DNA of 64,000 nt from Sciurus carolinensis. Its lineage: Eukaryota; Chordata; Mammalia; Rodentia; Sciuridae. The stretch spans positions 57,499,998 to 57,563,997 of the forward strand of contig NC_062223.1 in assembly GCF_902686445.1 (NCBI RefSeq), read 5' to 3'. Positions 31,800 through 43,044 of this stretch are shown here, piece after piece. Positions within the stretch are counted from its first letter, which is position 1. Each line of letters begins with the position of its first letter. The notes under the pieces are model-generated. The model saw nothing but the letters and a program-made list of their open reading frames with translations, was not told the origin of the DNA and ran no database searches. A program made the position numbers and the translations under genes.

Positions 31800-33560
31800 A
31801 CTTCAATGTTGTAATTATTCTCCATGTGATAAAAAAATATTTAGCAGAAATACTTGAAGAGTGGACAAACAGCTGCAGGAAAACTATATCATATGGGGCC
31901 TTTACTACTCAGTCACCCAATATCAGATGACATACTCTTACCCACACAATAGCTGAATGAGGGAATAAGAATTAGACTTTTGAGACAAACTTGCTGAGCA
32001 AAATGCAGCTTCCTCTCTCCCCTCTATCTCCCAAGACCAGTTCAATGAAAAGGTTTGTCCAACAAGAAGCTTTAGCCATTTTCTCACTGGCCATTCTTTC
32101 ACCCATTCAGGACAAATGGGTATTTGATACAACAAGGAAATGTATCGGGTACATTATTAATTGGGCTCAGCAAAGGAAAGGTCACAGGGGTGACTGGCAC
32201 AATTACGGGATATGGGCAACAGGCCAATCAGAGCGTGAGTCAGGGAGGAGGGTAAATCAATGGCTATGAAATCATGGAGGGTTAGGAATAGTCTGAGGCA
32301 ACCAAAAGCAGATATTTTGCCCACGAGACATATGCAAGGTTGCTGTCTTCAACCATCTTCAACTGTTTATTATTTTTAGGGAAACTTCATATCTCCAAGG
32401 TATCTGGTAAAGAGAAATGAACCCAGATGGCTGCCACCAGATCACAGTAACAAGAACCACTCCCTTCAGTAGATTTGATTGGAAATTTATCAGACTCGTT
32501 AGAGCTCCAGCAAGAAAAGAGATGTCAAGGCGACCACCAAAGGAAACTGGACTTGTTATTTTTCGATTTCCTGATGTGGCTGCTCAATATTTTCAACAGT
32601 CTCAAGAGGACATGGGTTTCTAAGAAGCTTTTCCAGATAGAGTGTGCTGGGGTAAGGAAATGGCCCCCAAACTGCCTTAACTGGGCATTGATTCTTTAGA
32701 ATCAATGTGCATTTAATTCTACAATGAAATGGTAGTGAACCATCTAAAAGATCTCCCTAGGGCACAGAGCTCAAAGAAAATCTCCAAGGAAGTCACAAAA
32801 GTTTATGCAGGATATTGTGCCAGAAATGAACCACATGGTATTAAAACCCTCAATCCCTGTGAATGGGTCTAGCTAAGGATCCCTTCATATTAAGTGATAA
32901 CTACAGAGAGAACAATCCATCTTGTTTATTCAACATAGAGTCAGCCAGGCAGAAATAAAGTTGTGGTCATTTTATAAAGGTTTTTAGATTATTAGTCTGA
33001 ATCATCAATGAAAGCTTTCATTAAATTGCACCCTAGGAATTGATTTGCAATGGGTAGTTCCAATGTACTATGCAAAGTTGCTGTAGAAAATTAGTCATCC
33101 TAGACTCCCTAAAGAATACAGACATGACATCCGGGCATCTGTTAAGTTTGCTCAAAAACATATGCGAGCCTTTTTTTTAAGGAACCGTAATTACATCCTG
33201 CTGAAACCTCCAAGGACCCTGCTAACTGCCTTTGTATTACAACATCCATTTCCCATTTAGAAGGCTCAACTCTGCTATTTAGTGTGCCTTACAATCTGCT
33301 TGACTGCTCAGCACACTTTCTCAGCTACAGTCTGAGAATGGTCAAGTCTTTCCCTGCTCCAAGAAGATCAGCTTGAAGGAGGCAAGAGTTGTAATGTGGT
33401 ATGGAAATGTGTCCTTTGTTAAAGTATGACCAGGAATTTGAGACTTTTAGGGACTTTTACATTAATTCAGGCCAAGTCTCTCATTTTCAGATGGTACCAT
33501 TGAAGATAAGAGAGAGAAGCTGCTTGTCCACTATCACAGAGCTAAACTATGAAACAGTAA
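31800..33560. other. Long repeat-free AT-rich block (candidate conserved non-coding DNA)
   Basis: I find no repeat in about 1.7 kb, an unusual gap for this window. The part 32700-33330 has many TAAT/ATTA-type homeodomain words (for example near 32994-33030, 33090 and 33189). Old repeats are often kept out of developmental regulatory DNA. No exon was recognised. Conservation must be tested by alignment. Confidence 0.25.
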
Positions 33561-33564
33561 AAAA

Positions 33565-33640
33565 TACAGTGATTAAAACTTAGGCTCTGGGATCACTTAT
33601 TTGCTCTGTGACTTTGTGCAAAACACCTAACTTCCCCAGG
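33565..33640 (+). mobile_element. MIR SINE fragment
   Basis: 'acttaggctctgggatcacttatttgctctgtgactttgtgcaaaacacctaacttcccc' is the sense MIR 5' half. Confidence 0.7.
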
Positions 33641-33654
33641 CCACATGTACGTGA

Positions 33655-33790
33655 TGAACATTAGTATCCTTTCCTTCTTCATAAACATGACCTCACTTAA
33701 TCCTCAAAACCACCATTCAAGGAGGGAAAGGTTGAGGTTAGCAACCATATCACACAGACAAGACAAGTGAGGTCCACAGCCACACATACC
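33655..33790 (-). mobile_element. MIR SINE fragment, antisense
   Basis: 'cctcacttaatcctcaaaaccaccattcaagg ... aaggttgaggttagcaaccatatcacac' follows the antisense MIR. It lies head to head with the sense copy just upstream. Confidence 0.55.
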
Positions 33791-33794
33791 CAGC

Positions 33795-34689
33795 TGCTGC
33801 TCCCTTACAGCCCTGCTGAAGCAGACAGGAGGGAGTGTGGATGCCCTCACCATCCCATCAGCTCTCTTCCCTTGCCAAGAGGTGAACAGGGAAGCTGGAG
33901 GGAGCTTGCTTGTATGTTTCTACACAGGAGCAAAACTAGTGCATGGTTGCTATGCTCAGACTTGAAATCCTGCAATGCATCTTGGCCCAGCAGGCTGCTC
34001 CCTGTCCTGAGGGAAGGAGAGAGCAGTTGTGTCTCTGAACCTGCTTCTGGATGATAGGGACACATGTGTTTGGGAGGTGGCATGTTACTCCAGGACTCAA
34101 CCGCATATTTTAAAGCTAACATCAGAGTACTTGTCACTACTCCATCAGCCTGCCCTCCTGACCCCCAAATATGGCCTTTGGGAAAATGTAATTGCCTGCT
34201 CTGAGTGACACTGGAGCTGGGTGTGTGATAAAGTTGTAGACAGTCACTCTGATTATGAACCCTAATGGAAGGGGACCTGCATTGAATGAATGCAGCAGTG
34301 AATGAGTGAATGCACATCAGGGCTATTTATCCCAAGCTCTGGAGTGCGATATGGTGATGTCTCCATTATTGCATCTTCTGGGAACTCAGAATCTGTAAGA
34401 TTGTCAGCCAAGGGCAGGACTGCAAGAAAGCTACAAGGTCTATAGTAAACATAGACCCTGAATCTCAGGCATCTTTGGGCCTCTTCTAGGAAGGGTTTCT
34501 AGTCCTTAGGGCCCACAAATATGTCCTTTGATGGCGTTGGCTGCCCTCAGCCCCTGGGAGAGAAAGATCTTCCCAGCTGGAGGCAGAAAAGTCTCAGACT
34601 GGGGCTCTGCCATCCCGTTAGCAGAGCCAGTGGGAGGTTTCCCTAGAAGAGCCACCCCACCCCACCCAGGAGCACCTTGTACCCTTGGC
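33795..34689. other. Unannotated stretch, nothing recognised
   Basis: A 156-codon minus-strand frame (33847-34317) is the longest here, but it has no recognisable domain and no splice or promoter context. Confidence 0.4.
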
Positions 34690-35045
34690 ATTTGTTCATT
34701 CAGTCAGTCAGTCTTTGGTGAAGTGACAGCTTCTGGGGTACCTACAAAGTGCCAGACCCAAGAACAGAAACACAAAAATGAGTTAGATATTGCCTGAATT
34801 CTTGACAAGCTCATTGTCAAATAGGAGAAACAGGGAAACAGTTGTCCACAGGACAGTGTGACAGGTACCCTCAGAGGCCAGCTTAGGGGCCCTGGAAAAA
34901 TGAGGGCACTCCAGGGAGGCTTAATTTGGGGGAGGGATGAGCAGGGAAGGCTCCTTGGAGGAGATGACTTCTGATCTGAGCCCTGCAGGTAGATGGACAG
35001 GCCAGCAGAATCAGCAGATGGTTGCTCCTGGCAGCAGGGACAGTG
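34690..35045 (+). mobile_element. Ancient mammalian repeat, class uncertain
   Basis: Same family pattern as 20880, 28265, 47900 and 62355: 'cattcagtcagtcagtctttgg', 'gtacctacaaagtgccagacccaagaacagaaacacaaaaatg', 'gaaggctccttggaggagatgacttctgatctgagccctgcagg'. Confidence 0.55.
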
Positions 35046-35073
35046 TAGTCAAGCACTCAAGAAACTGAGAGAG

Positions 35074-35178
35074 GGCTGGGGACATAACTCAGTTGGTAAA
35101 GTGCTTGCCTTGTAAGCATAAGGCCCTGGGTTCGATCCCTAGCACCACAAAAAAATAAATAAATAAATAAATAAAAAA
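35074..35178 (+). mobile_element. ID SINE, young
   Basis: A full ID with an A-box-like AACTCAGTTGG and an intact B box GGTTCGATCCC (35129-35139), ending in (AAAT)n and A6. A perfect 16-bp duplication, CAAGAAACTGAGAGAG, lies at 35058-35073 and 35179-35194. This is one of the best-preserved SINE insertions in the window. Confidence 0.95.
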
Positions 35179-35597
35179 CAAGAAACTGAGAGAGCAACCT
35201 GAGGGGCCAGGGAGTTACAAGTAGTGCTGTGTGGCCTGAATAGAAGGCCTGGTCCTGCTTCTACTCTCTGGGCCTGACAATTCTGGACCTTGGTGTCCTC
35301 TTCTACCCAGTGATGACTCTGGATCTAAAGATTCAAATACCAAAGGCAATCCGCCTAGACCTAAGAAGGCTCTCTGGACATTCCCCAGGCAAAAGTGAAG
35401 AGCTGACAAGAGGTAGCATCAGAACCTCCTAGCAGGTACTCCACATAGTTCGGGGCTCCTGCTAGTTGTCTATTTCATGTTTGGGGGGGGAGGAGCAGCA
35501 AGGGGGCATCATGGACCCAACGCTCACTATGGACATTCTCAGTGTTCTCTCAATATCTCTCAGAAAACTCCAGTACTCTCATTGAAGAAGAAGATCT

Positions 35598-35808
35598 GCT
35601 GGGCACAGTGACACACACCTATAATCGCAGCAGCTCAGGAGGCTGAGGCAGGAGGATAGTGAATTCAAGACAACCTCGGGGGACAGGAGGGAAGTGAGGT
35701 ACTGAGTAACTCAGAGAGACCCTGTCTCTAAATAAAATACAAAATAGGCTGGGGAGTGCCCCTGAGTTCAATCCCCAATACCCCCCCCACAAAAAAAAAG
35801 AAAAAGAC
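35598..35808 (+). mobile_element. B1-dID SINE
   Basis: 'gctgggcacagtgacacacacctataatcgcagcagctcaggaggctgagg' followed by the ID half 'taggctggggagtgcccctgagttcaatccccaatacc', a C9 run and an A-rich tail. It is shortened in the ID half. Confidence 0.9.
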
Positions 35809-35834
35809 CACAATCCCTGAGAAGTGTTCTTCTC

Positions 35835-35935
35835 CCTCACTTTACAGATGAGAAAACTGAGGTTCAAAATGAAGCAATTTGCAGATGGTTCCATTGTAAG
35901 GGCTGGGTCCAGGACTCCATTCAGAGTCAAACTCT
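35835..35935 (-). mobile_element. MIR SINE fragment, antisense
   Basis: 'cctcactttacagatgagaaaactgaggttcaaaatgaagcaatttgc ... agggctgggtccaggactccattcagagtc' is a clear antisense MIR. Confidence 0.85.
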
Positions 35936-36271
35936 TCCCAGGGCACCACCCTACCTCCATCCACCACTGGCAGATCTGGCAGGCCCATTCCAAGGACCTG
36001 AAGCCTCTCTCCAACCCAATTCTCCTTGCCTTTCCTCACCCCAGGGTCTCCTGTTACCCCTCCTTTATAAACTGCGCCCCCCCCCCCAGGAAAAGCTGCT
36101 GGAAGAACTGAGTTAGTGGGAAGGAGGAAGGAAAGGAAGACCACCTCCAGCCCTCTTGCCATCCACCCAAGATCCAGACCTGGGAGGGCCCTGCAGAGGG
36201 GCACAGTCCTTGTACAGCAGCTGCCTCTCTGTTCAGGACAGCACAGGGCCCTCAGGAGCCAGGAACTGCCC

Positions 36272-36279
36272 TGACGTCA
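36272..36279. promoter_or_regulatory. Full CRE palindrome TGACGTCA
   Basis: A perfect 8-bp CREB/ATF palindrome whose central CpG has been retained, outside any CpG island and outside a recognised repeat. Binding is inferred from the motif only. Confidence 0.4.
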
Positions 36280-36954
36280 TTCCCACTGGTAACCTGACCC
36301 TTGATGACTGCTCCCTACTTGCCCAGCTGGGTCCTTCATGCTGGCTCAGGCAAAAGGTCAACCCCTCAGGGGAAGGGGCCAGGTGGGGCTCTCTTCAGTG
36401 GCTGCTGAAATGAGAGATTATTTTGATTACTAACATCTCCCATAAGACTTCCCCCTTCTTAGAGTTGCCCCTAATTCTCTTCCTGGATGCTTCTAGAATC
36501 AGGTTCACTTTCATTTCCTTCTAAGAGAGCAAAGGTGGCTCCCCTCTGGGTCTATGCTCATTCTGGCAGGTATTAGTGGGCCAAGAGCAAGAGTTTTAAA
36601 AGCAAGTCCTTGTCCGGATGCTTATTTCTCCAAAAAGATAAGCACCAATGAATAAAGCTTTTATTTTGTCAACTGACATATGTACTCTATAAAACAGGTC
36701 TAAGTACCAGCCAAACACTACTTTTACTTAAACACAATCCTAATAAAGCAGACAGAAGGGAAAGCATGGCATTAGCAACCTCTTTGAATCCATTGAATAG
36801 TTCCAGAGTGATGCTATGACATCAGCACTATATTCAATTCCAGAGGACAGAAAACAAACCCGACTCAATCCCTGCCTTCTGGCACCTTCCAGTCTAATTG
36901 GGAACACAACCACCGCCACTACCATGATCCGATGCTGCTCCTGGTCGGCATTCA

Positions 36955-37125
36955 CTCCACGTGCTCTCTGCCTGCTGGTACTCAGGTTATCTTACTTGAT
37001 CCTCAAATTAAGCCCAGGATATAATGGCTGTTGTGCCGCACATTTAACAAAGAAGGAAGCTGAGGCACACGGAGGACTTTCTGAAGGTCACGGAGCTGGG
37101 ATTTTCATCATTTTGACTCCACAGC
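36955..37125 (-). mobile_element. MIR SINE fragment, antisense
   Basis: 'cttacttgatcctcaaattaagcccagg ... acaaagaaggaagctgaggcacacggagg ... gaaggtcacggagctggg' follows an antisense MIR. Confidence 0.7.
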
Positions 37126-37139
37126 TGACATCTTAATCT

Positions 37140-38930
37140 GCGAGTGATTCCGTGAAATCATGTATCAGGGATGAAAGAATAAGAAAGAAGAGATGGGGAA
37201 AGTTTCAAGTGGATAAAAATGTGCCATGAATCTTGAACAGTGGCCAGGAGTGACTGGTAGGAGGACAGAGGAGAACAGGTAGAGGGGGACAAGGCTGTGT
37301 ATGTTCTCACCACAAAAGCAGGTCCTGGCTGAGGTGGCCCAGACCTGCTACTGCTGTCTGTATGCTGTTGCCCATGGCCTCAAAACCTGGGCCCTGAACA
37401 CTCCTGTAAAACAGGATCATTTCTGGCTCATTCTTACCAAAGAAAGAAAGCAGTGAATTCTTGCCCTCAGAAGGAAGCTCAGGTGCCACCAATGAAAACA
37501 TATTCTCAGAGATCTTCAGGAAACAAAACAAAGGCCCACTACATTGCTGTGTGGGTAAACCTAGCTTGGCACAGTGAACAAATTCATGAAAAGTAACAAG
37601 CAGTGGAAGTTCCTTAAAGTTGTCTTACTAAAAGAACTCTCTGGTGAAACTGCTATAAAATAAACCACTGTTCTGTGCATTGGAAACCAGGCCCTTAACT
37701 CCTGTGGCTTGCAACACAAGATGTTCACGTATGTAGGTGGCTGTTGTACTCTTAAGGCTCCCTCCATGGGGTTCTCTTTCCAACAAATGTTGCCCTCCTC
37801 TGTGTGCAGGGACACCAGGCTCTGGGCAGACACAGCAAGGGACACAAAGATGCTATGACAAGCTGCAGGAGCTGAAGACCCATCACACATAATCAGGCTC
37901 AAATTTGGAAGATGAACACAGGCAGGGGAGCACTGGCAACTTGGCAAGCTCAGGGGCCACAAGCTAACTGCCAGCAAGGCTCAGCTGGCTCAAGATGAAG
38001 TCAGGCCACGTGTCTGAGGAAAAATGGGTGGAAATTCCTCCATCAGGCAGTAGCAGCAGAGAAGAAAAGAGTACTAGCTATGACTTCCATGATATTGCCA
38101 TATAATGAGAAATACATCTTTGGCCTCTGTCCCTGGTTCCTGGCACAGAGATTCTAAAACCCTTGCAATTTTGTAAGTGATAGGGAAAAGGAGAGTGTCA
38201 TTTGTTATTTATTATTTCTGTTAGTTGTCTGCATTTTGTTATTTGCTAGTTATTTGTATTTTATTATTCAATAATGAAATGACTCTTGATGGGCCCCTAG
38301 ATAGCTCCTGGATAGGGGTAGGTTGCCAGAGGAATCAGTCATATGATTAGAGGTTGGAACTCTCAGCCCCACTTCCCAAACTCTGGGAGGAGAGAGGGAG
38401 CTGGATATTAAAAAACTGACCAATGGTCAAAGGCAACCCCTCATTTACATGTATTGGAACCTCCATGAAAACCAGAAAAAAATGGGGTTTGGAAAGTTTC
38501 CAGGCTAGTGGATGCTTTGAGGTGCTGGCAGGGTGGTGTACTTGTACAGGGCATAGAAACTCTACGTTCCCTCCCGTGAACCTTGCACTCTGCATCTCTT
38601 CCATTTGGCTGAATTTTATCCTTTAAAACAAACAAACTGGTAACAGTAAGTAAACTGTTTTCCTGAGTTCTGCGAGTCATTCTAGGAAATGATCAGTCCT
38701 GAAGAGGTGGACATGGAAAGCCCTAATCGATAATCAGGAAGTCAGAAACATGGGGAGGCCAGACTTGTGACTGGCATGTAAAGTGGAGGAGTTTTATGGT
38801 ATCTGAAGCAAACGCCAGGTAGAGAGTGTTGGACTGAATGGAATTGTGAATCAACCAATGGGTGCCAGAGACCTTGTCAATGCAGGGGGAAAAAGCCCAC
38901 TCGTTTGGCATCGGAAGAGTTCTCTGGCTA
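37140..38930. other. Unannotated stretch, nothing recognised
   Basis: Repeat-poor. A 138-codon minus-strand frame (37561-37977) shows no domain. No gene can be supported. Confidence 0.4.
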
Positions 38931-38934
38931 GAAA

Positions 38935-39130
38935 TGGATTATAGTAGCGGAGCTTCAGCCCCACTTGAATTTGAATCTCAGTTTCATCATAAATTAACTT
39001 GGAGACCTTGAAGAAAACGACTCAACCTGTTTTTTTTAATCTCTAAAGTTAGAATAATAATAACACCCACCTCATCAGATTGATATCAAGATTATAGATC
39101 AGAGGCTGGTATGCAAAGTATCAAACATCA
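38935..39130 (+). mobile_element. MIR SINE
   Basis: 'agccccacttgaatttgaatctcagtttcatcat', 'ggagaccttgaagaaaacgactcaacctg', 'taataacacccacctcatcagattgatatcaagattatag': a sense MIR. Confidence 0.8.
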
Positions 39131-39184
39131 ACTTTTAAATGACTGTATGGAGAGATGTCTGGTTGATGCTAACAGATATTACAT

Positions 39185-39420
39185 TACACTTACTGTGGGC
39201 CACGTACTTTCCTAAGTGTTATTAACTTAGACACAAGAAGGGAGATAGTATCATTATCAAGACAACTCTAGAAGGTAGATACTATTATTATCTCCATTTT
39301 ATGGTGAGGGAAACCAAGGCACAGGAAAGATAACTGAGTTGTTCAAGGTCAATTGTTAAAGAAATGGGAGACTTGAATTTCAAGCCCAGGTCTAATTGTA
39401 CAGCCAGTGTTCTAAGCACT
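39185..39420 (-). mobile_element. MIR SINE, antisense
   Basis: 'acttactgtgggccacgtactttcctaag', 'gaaggtagatactattattatctccattttatggtgagggaaaccaaggcacagg', 'caagcccaggtctaattgtacagccagtgttctaagcactg': a nearly complete antisense MIR. Confidence 0.9.
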
Positions 39421-39691
39421 GTGATGCTTTGCAGTGTGGGGCTCAGGGTGATCCTCAATAGTAAAAGATATCATTATTGTTGCTGTATTGCTATTTGTGT
39501 TACAGGATGGTGTTTCTTCTGGTGGTGTACACACTTTAGATGGTACACTGGTAAACTTTTTAAAAACTTAGAGCCACGATTTTATTTTCCTATGTATTAG
39601 GAAGAAAAATAGCACATCAAACCTAAAGATTCATTGGTATGATCCCTGTGATAGAGCTAAATTTTTAAATAGATGATTCAAAGCCAGATGT

Positions 39692-39768
39692 AGGACTGAG
39701 GATGTAGCTCAGTGGTAGAGTACTTATCGAGCATGTGCAAGGTCCTGAGCTCCATCTCCAGTACTGCA
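39692..39768 (+). mobile_element. ID SINE, older copy
   Basis: 'ggactgaggatgtagctcagtggtagagtacttatcgagcatgtgcaaggtcctgagctccatctccagtactgc' with a mutated B box and almost no tail. Confidence 0.9.
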
Positions 39769-39859
39769 ATAAACATTTAAAGAGAGAGATTAAGTAATAA
39801 TAATGTGGCAAAAATCAGGTTATATTAATGTCTGATAATGGTATGTGATAAAAAAGAAC

Positions 39860-40010
39860 ATAGGCATTGAAGTCACCCAGAGCTGTCTTCTAGACATGGG
39901 TCCACTCTGTCCAGCAGTGGGAACCATGGAAATGTTATCCAACCTCTCTGAGCCTTTATTTTCCTACCTAAAGTGGGAACTCAGCACCCCTCTTGCATGA
40001 TGCAAAGTGA
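39860..40010 (+). mobile_element. MIR SINE fragment
   Basis: 'gaaatgttatccaacctctctgagcctttattttcctacctaaagtggg' is the sense MIR core. Confidence 0.7.
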
Positions 40011-40014
40011 GGAT

Positions 40015-40889
40015 TACAGGACTCAGGTCACCTGCACCTGCATCACAGGCCACAGCCGTTCCCAGTCTACCCCACGCTCTATCCACACTGCCTCACTCGA
40101 GGCCTTCCTACGCCTGGGCCTCATCCCCCTGACCAAGCTGGAAACTAGGATCTCTGGGCATCATTCATAGAGCCTGCAAAGTCTCCTCGCAGCTCAACTC
40201 CAGCAGGTGAATACCTTCCACCTCCTCAGTTGTGCTGATAAGATTTGGAGACTCCACAGGAATCTGAATGGGAAGATACTCCAGGGACACAGCAGAAATT
40301 AGATTTTTTTCCAATTACCATAGGCAAAAAGGGTTTCATGTGGTTCTAGTAATGCAAACTGCTTATTTGCCATTTCTCTCTCTGCTGCCCTATCTGGGCC
40401 CTGCTGGTGATTGATGGACACAGGAGAGTATGCCTGCATCCACTGCTCACGTTGTTGAGCCCCCTTGATTTCTATCTGCAGAGTGAATTGGCTCCTGAAG
40501 CTGTAATGGCTTCAGGATCATCGTAAGCATCCAGGGAGGAAGACAGTTCACATCTAGGGACTTGTCTTGCCTTCTAAGCAGAAGTCTCCCGCTAAAAGTA
40601 ACCCACATCCCAAGTACAGCAAAAGTATAGATCAAGGAATCAAAGAATTTCACAACAATCCAGCAGGGCACTGTGGACAAGATGCAACCCACCCAGTCAC
40701 AGTTGTTACTCCCAGGAGATAACAGCCTGGGAATAAAACCACATCCACTCTAAAGTGTGACTTTTTTCCGGACTTCCATCAACAAAGGATGGTGGTCCCA
40801 AAGTAAACCACTAAAACCTCAATAACAAAATGCAAATTTCCAGGGCTCAACATGAGCTCCAGAGACAGGTAAAGGTGACAAACTCACTT
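40015..40889. other. Unannotated stretch, nothing recognised
   Basis: No gene or repeat was recognised. Confidence 0.4.
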
Positions 40890-41095
40890 TTGGTCAGCAC
40901 TCACGATATACCAGCTACTGTGTTAAATACTTTACTTATTTCACTGGATATTGCTCTATAAGGTAGAAGCTACTAATGTCCCCATTTTTTAGCTGAGGCA
41001 GTGAGGTTCACAGAGGTTAAGAAACTTACACCAAGTTCAAAAAGCCAAAACATATTAAGGGGCAGGGCTTGAAAACCAGACTGTTCTAATTGCCA
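40890..41095 (-). mobile_element. MIR SINE, antisense
   Basis: 'cactcacgatataccagctactgtgttaaatactttacttatttcactgg', 'ataaggtagaagctactaatgtccccattttttagctgaggcagtgagg', 'cagggcttgaaaaccagactg'. Confidence 0.85.
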
Positions 41096-41507
41096 GAGTT
41101 CTTCCCACCTCACTATTTGGTCTCCTGTTTTCCACTGTCGAAAGCTCCATCTTCTCTGGTATATTCCACTTGTCCATTCATGGAACCTAAGTAGATATTT
41201 ATTCACGTGATACCTAGCCACTCCATTGGACTGTGAGCTTTGTGGGGACAGGGACAACTCCATGAGGAAGACAAACATTCACCAGATGGTTCTATGACTC
41301 CCGGACCACCCATTCCAGAAAGTGCCTCCTGCTCTCCAGTCTGTTCTCCCCCAAAATGTACTCATTCCTCCTTCTGGAGTAATCCACCCTCAAAGGTTAG
41401 GTTTTATACCATGTGACCCTGTCCCACACTTACCATAACTGATCATCCCAGGGACAGATACAGAACTCAACAGTGGCCCATCTGGACCAGCTTTGTTGAA
41501 AAAATAA

Positions 41508-41515
<8 letters not shown>

Positions 41516-41538
<23 letters not shown>
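41516..41538 (+). repeat. (CA)n microsatellite
   Basis: A short CATA/CA run followed by TGCATG. Confidence 0.95.
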
Positions 41539-41544
41539 TGCATG

Positions 41545-42950
41545 TGGTATAACATATATATAATTTGGACACTTGTTAAAATAGACTTAAGACTATTGCA
41601 ATAGTCATTGCAATGGAGGAGAAAGATCAGGTTCGACTCTGAATCTATAAAGATGGTGATTTATAGCCAAGAAGCAGAGTGAGGAGTCTGTGGAAGGAAC
41701 ATCACTGAAAGGAGACATCAAGGATAGGGGGATTCTTGCTAAAGGCAGGTTGAGAACTTCCACATCAAAGATAGGGTACAAGGAACTTCATGAGGTATCA
41801 AGGGTGGGGAGATAGCAGGATTCCTGACACCACTAAGCTGGGCAGGCCAAAATCAGGACAGGGGCCAAGGCAGAGGTCTAGATGAATAGATGGCTCTGGG
41901 GAGCCTGGTCCAGGAGAGAGTTGGTCAGCTTCTAGGTTAGACAAGACAAGATGGGCCAATCAAACAATCTCCTGCCTCTGAACTGAGAACCAGAGAGAGA
42001 AGCTGTCAGTAGACAGTGACATTGAGAGAGATGGGTAAAGCTAAGGAGGGTTAGCCTTGACCTTAAGAAGGAAGGAAAAATAAAATAGGAATAGCAGTGG
42101 AGGAAGAGTGTTGAGAAGAAGGGACAGGAATTGAAACACCAAAAGTGCAGGGAAAAAAAAAAGACCTCTCAACCCTGGAGGAACGAGTGGCCAGCATCTT
42201 GAGCTGTCCCATTTCCTGTCCTCGCCAGTGCCCATAAAACCAACCTTTATCAGCTTCTCTACATGCAAAGTTGTTTCTCGTGAATGTCACTCCCATTTTT
42301 CTAGAAGAATTAGCTGGAAGAATAACTCCACGAGCTTAAAGCCATGCACTTCTTCCATGTGAGCCCAGGCATTTCTAAATCGGTGGCTACATGGTTTGTC
42401 TCTATTTTAGGATGTTCCACGGACTTCAACAGGACACTCCCCCTCAGTAATGGAGAATCTGCTCTCACAATTTGTCCTACTGTGCTGCAACACATAAGGG
42501 CATATTTTGCACTGATTTATTCAGGGCATCCCCTTTGGGGTACGTCTGAGCCATTGTTCTTGCCTCTTATCTAGACCTCTAGACGTGATCAGCCCATGCA
42601 GACATCAGTGAAATGACCTTCCAGGTCACCTGTCACTGTGGACCCACAGAAACTCAAAGGGGAAATGCACATCTCTGCCAGGGGTGGGGGAATAATAGAT
42701 TCACAATAGTAAGACTGGGTCCTCACAGTTCAGAATCCACACACAACTAAAGATTCACAAATGGAGGACATTCACCTCTAGGCAGTGCTCCCAGCCACCC
42801 TTTCTCCCATCACAAAATCAAAGACAATTAAAATCTTCTCCTTTCTAAGATGCTACTTCTCCATGTCATCAAAAAGAGTCCAGCTCAGAGAGTCAAAGAA
42901 GAACCCAATCTCCCCCTTCACCTGCCCCACATTCAGAATGCTGACTCCCG
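41545..42950. other. Unannotated stretch, nothing recognised
   Basis: No gene or known repeat was recognised. The purine-rich part 41620-42020 has no repeat structure. Confidence 0.4.
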
Positions 42951-42954
42951 CTCA

Positions 42955-43040
42955 TTCATTCAACAAACATTTACTGATTCTCTGCTATGTGCCAAATGCT
43001 AATATGTGTTCCGAATACAGAAACAATCATGAAGCTCAAC
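42955..43040 (+). mobile_element. Ancient repeat fragment, class uncertain
   Basis: 'ttcattcaacaaacatttactgattctctgctatgtgccaaatgctaatatgtgttccgaatacag' has the opening pattern of the repeat seen at 20880, 28265, 34690, 47900 and 62355. The 163-codon plus-strand frame covering it (42785-43276) is therefore not a gene. Confidence 0.5.
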
Positions 43041-43044
43041 ACTT

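Noticed and set aside
33847..34317. 156-codon minus-strand open frame
   Set aside because: No domain, no splice sites at its edges, and no promoter. Chance frame.
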